Of a DNA stretch of 6,793 nt, positions 5,885-6,793 are shown one piece after another (positions within the stretch are counted from its first letter, which is position 1; every line of letters begins with the position of its first letter). Location: NCBI GenBank assembly GCA_003510765.1, contig DOKV01000069.1, positions 1 through 6,793 of the forward strand. The letters are read 5' to 3'. This stretch comes from Clostridiaceae bacterium (GTDB lineage Bacteria > Bacillota > Clostridia > Clostridiales > Clostridiaceae). Under the pieces are notes generated by a model that did no database searches, was not told the DNA's origin, and was given only the letters and a program-made list of their open reading frames with translations. A program made the translations under genes and the position numbers.

Positions 5885-6793
5885 TCACAGTCTGTAGAGG
5901 GCTTGGAGGGCCTGATCTACCTTTTCCATGCGTATCTCTAAGTTTTTTTGTAGTGCTTTAAGCTCTTCAAGGAAACTGGAAAGCAACGCAAGGTTTTTGG
6001 TGATTTTTTCTCGCACCCCCCAATCTGTAAAGATATTATCAAAGAAGATGTCTATGAACTGTTCTGGTGGCTCAATGGTTTCCAAGGTGGATGAAAAGGC
6101 TTCTTCTACATCTTGTAGCTCCCCTTGGAGCCTGGTGACTAAGGTTTCTAAGAGGGCTAGATACTGGGTGGATTTTTCCAGTTCTCCATACTTGATCAGA
6201 TCTGTGATCATCCCTCCGCGAAGAAAGGTGTCTATGGTAGCCATACCTTGAGCGCTATTTAAGTATCTTTTGGCTTCTTCCCCGGTTTCTATAACCGCAA
6301 GTAAAGCTTCCCGTGCTTCGGAGAGTTCCTTTTTAGTGTAGTAAAGCGCAGATTTCTTTTTCACCAATTCTTCTTCTAGCTCTTGACCTTCTACATACTC
6401 TTCACGGCGTTTTCGTAAAAGTTCTTTCAACGTTTCTTTGGCTTCTTTGTGCAAGAGGCTTTGCTTGTCTTTGTGTTGGCGCATTTGTCTCAACACTTCT
6501 TTTTTCTCTTCATAGAGAAGCTTTGCTGCATAATAGTCATCCTCTTCCTTGGTTCTTTGGGCTTCATAAGTACCACGAATTTTATGGGAAAATGTAGTGA
6601 AGGAGAGTGTTTCCAGGGCATCCACATCTTTCTTTTCATTTTTCATAAGCGTGAGAAATGTATGAAGCGCTTGGTCTTTCTTATGGATGTCTTCATCTAG
6701 ACGAAGGAGTTTTTCAGTATATACGTCCAGGGTTCTTTGGGTTTCCAAGAGGTGTTCTTGTAGTTCTTGATAGGTCTTGAACCTCTCATGGCT
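5885..6793 (-). CDS. Conserved coiled-coil protein of unknown function, N-terminus cut by window edge
   Basis: The frame is open on the minus strand from 6793 to the TGA at 5887-5885, giving 302 visible residues. The TTG at 6748 is therefore not a convincing start. The protein is almost entirely helical and charged, with a long coiled coil over about residues 1-175. No membrane span or signal is visible. Three blocks look conserved rather than generic coil: EKKDVDALETLS (53-64), IDTFLRGGMITDLIKYGEL (187-205) with a Gly-Gly and Lys201, and DIFFDNIFTDW (248-258). From memory, these blocks recur together in uncharacterised Firmicute proteins of about this length, often with a GGG in the middle block, so probably only a few N-terminal residues are missing. 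The function is unknown to me. It converges on the carD-family gene with a 71-base gap, and its promoter is off-window. Confidence 0.8.
   Translation of the reverse strand, partial: SHERFKTYQELQEHLLETQRTLDVYTEKLLRLDEDIHKKDQALHTFLTLMKNEKKDVDALETLSFTTFSHKIRGTYEAQRTKEEDDYYAAKLLYEEKKEVLRQMRQHKDKQSLLHKEAKETLKELLRKRREEYVEGQELEEELVKKKSALYYTKKELSEAREALLAVIETGEEAKRYLNSAQGMATIDTFLRGGMITDLIKYGELEKSTQYLALLETLVTRLQGELQDVEEAFSSTLETIEPPEQFIDIFFDNIFTDWGVREKITKNLALLSSFLEELKALQKNLEIRMEKVDQALQALYRL

Noticed and set aside
5928..6251. 107-codon plus-strand frame opposite the last gene
   Set aside because: It is a Ser- and Arg-rich shadow of the minus-strand coiled-coil gene with no ribosome site.
6746..6748. Minus-strand TTG as the start of the last gene
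   Set aside because: Fifteen more in-frame codons continue to the window edge with the same coiled-coil character.

Overview
The window looks like chromosomal core DNA from a low-to-moderate-GC Firmicute, most likely class Clostridia. The reasons are strong AGGAGG-type ribosome binding sites, short gaps and gene overlaps, hairpin-plus-T-run terminators, the order fakA-recG-rsmD-coaD, and a stand-alone CarD-family regulator. Genus cannot be fixed from this sequence alone. I see no mobile element, CRISPR array, tRNA or rRNA. All genes are intact except the two cut by the window edges.

Layout: (1) 1-1323, the 3' three-quarters or so of fakA/yloV (fatty acid kinase), ending in a hairpin terminator at 1334-1361. 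(2) 1382-5103, a compact same-strand run: recG (branch-migrating helicase), rsmD (16S rRNA guanine methyltransferase), coaD (phosphopantetheine adenylyltransferase) and a small soluble coiled-coil protein whose start codon overlaps the coaD stop. A long symmetric hairpin at 5106-5150 closes the run. (3) 5152-5813, a separate unit: a near-consensus sigma-A promoter, a leader of about 130 nt with riboswitch-like folding potential, and a CarD-family RNA polymerase-binding regulator ending in a strong terminator at 5824-5871. (4) 5885-6793, minus strand, a convergent gene for a long coiled-coil protein of unknown function whose N-terminus lies beyond the right edge.

The first two units are housekeeping: lipid precursor activation, replication-fork rescue, ribosome maturation and coenzyme A synthesis. 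They probably sit together as a conserved chromosomal block rather than a single pathway. I found no evidence of an exotic defence or mobile system. The part least explained by known features is the carD leader (about 5187-5312). By hand it folds as a three-way junction with a GNRA-capped arm, and it has a competing helix that reuses the same AAAACC strand. The two conserved coiled-coil proteins of unknown function are the next most interesting items.
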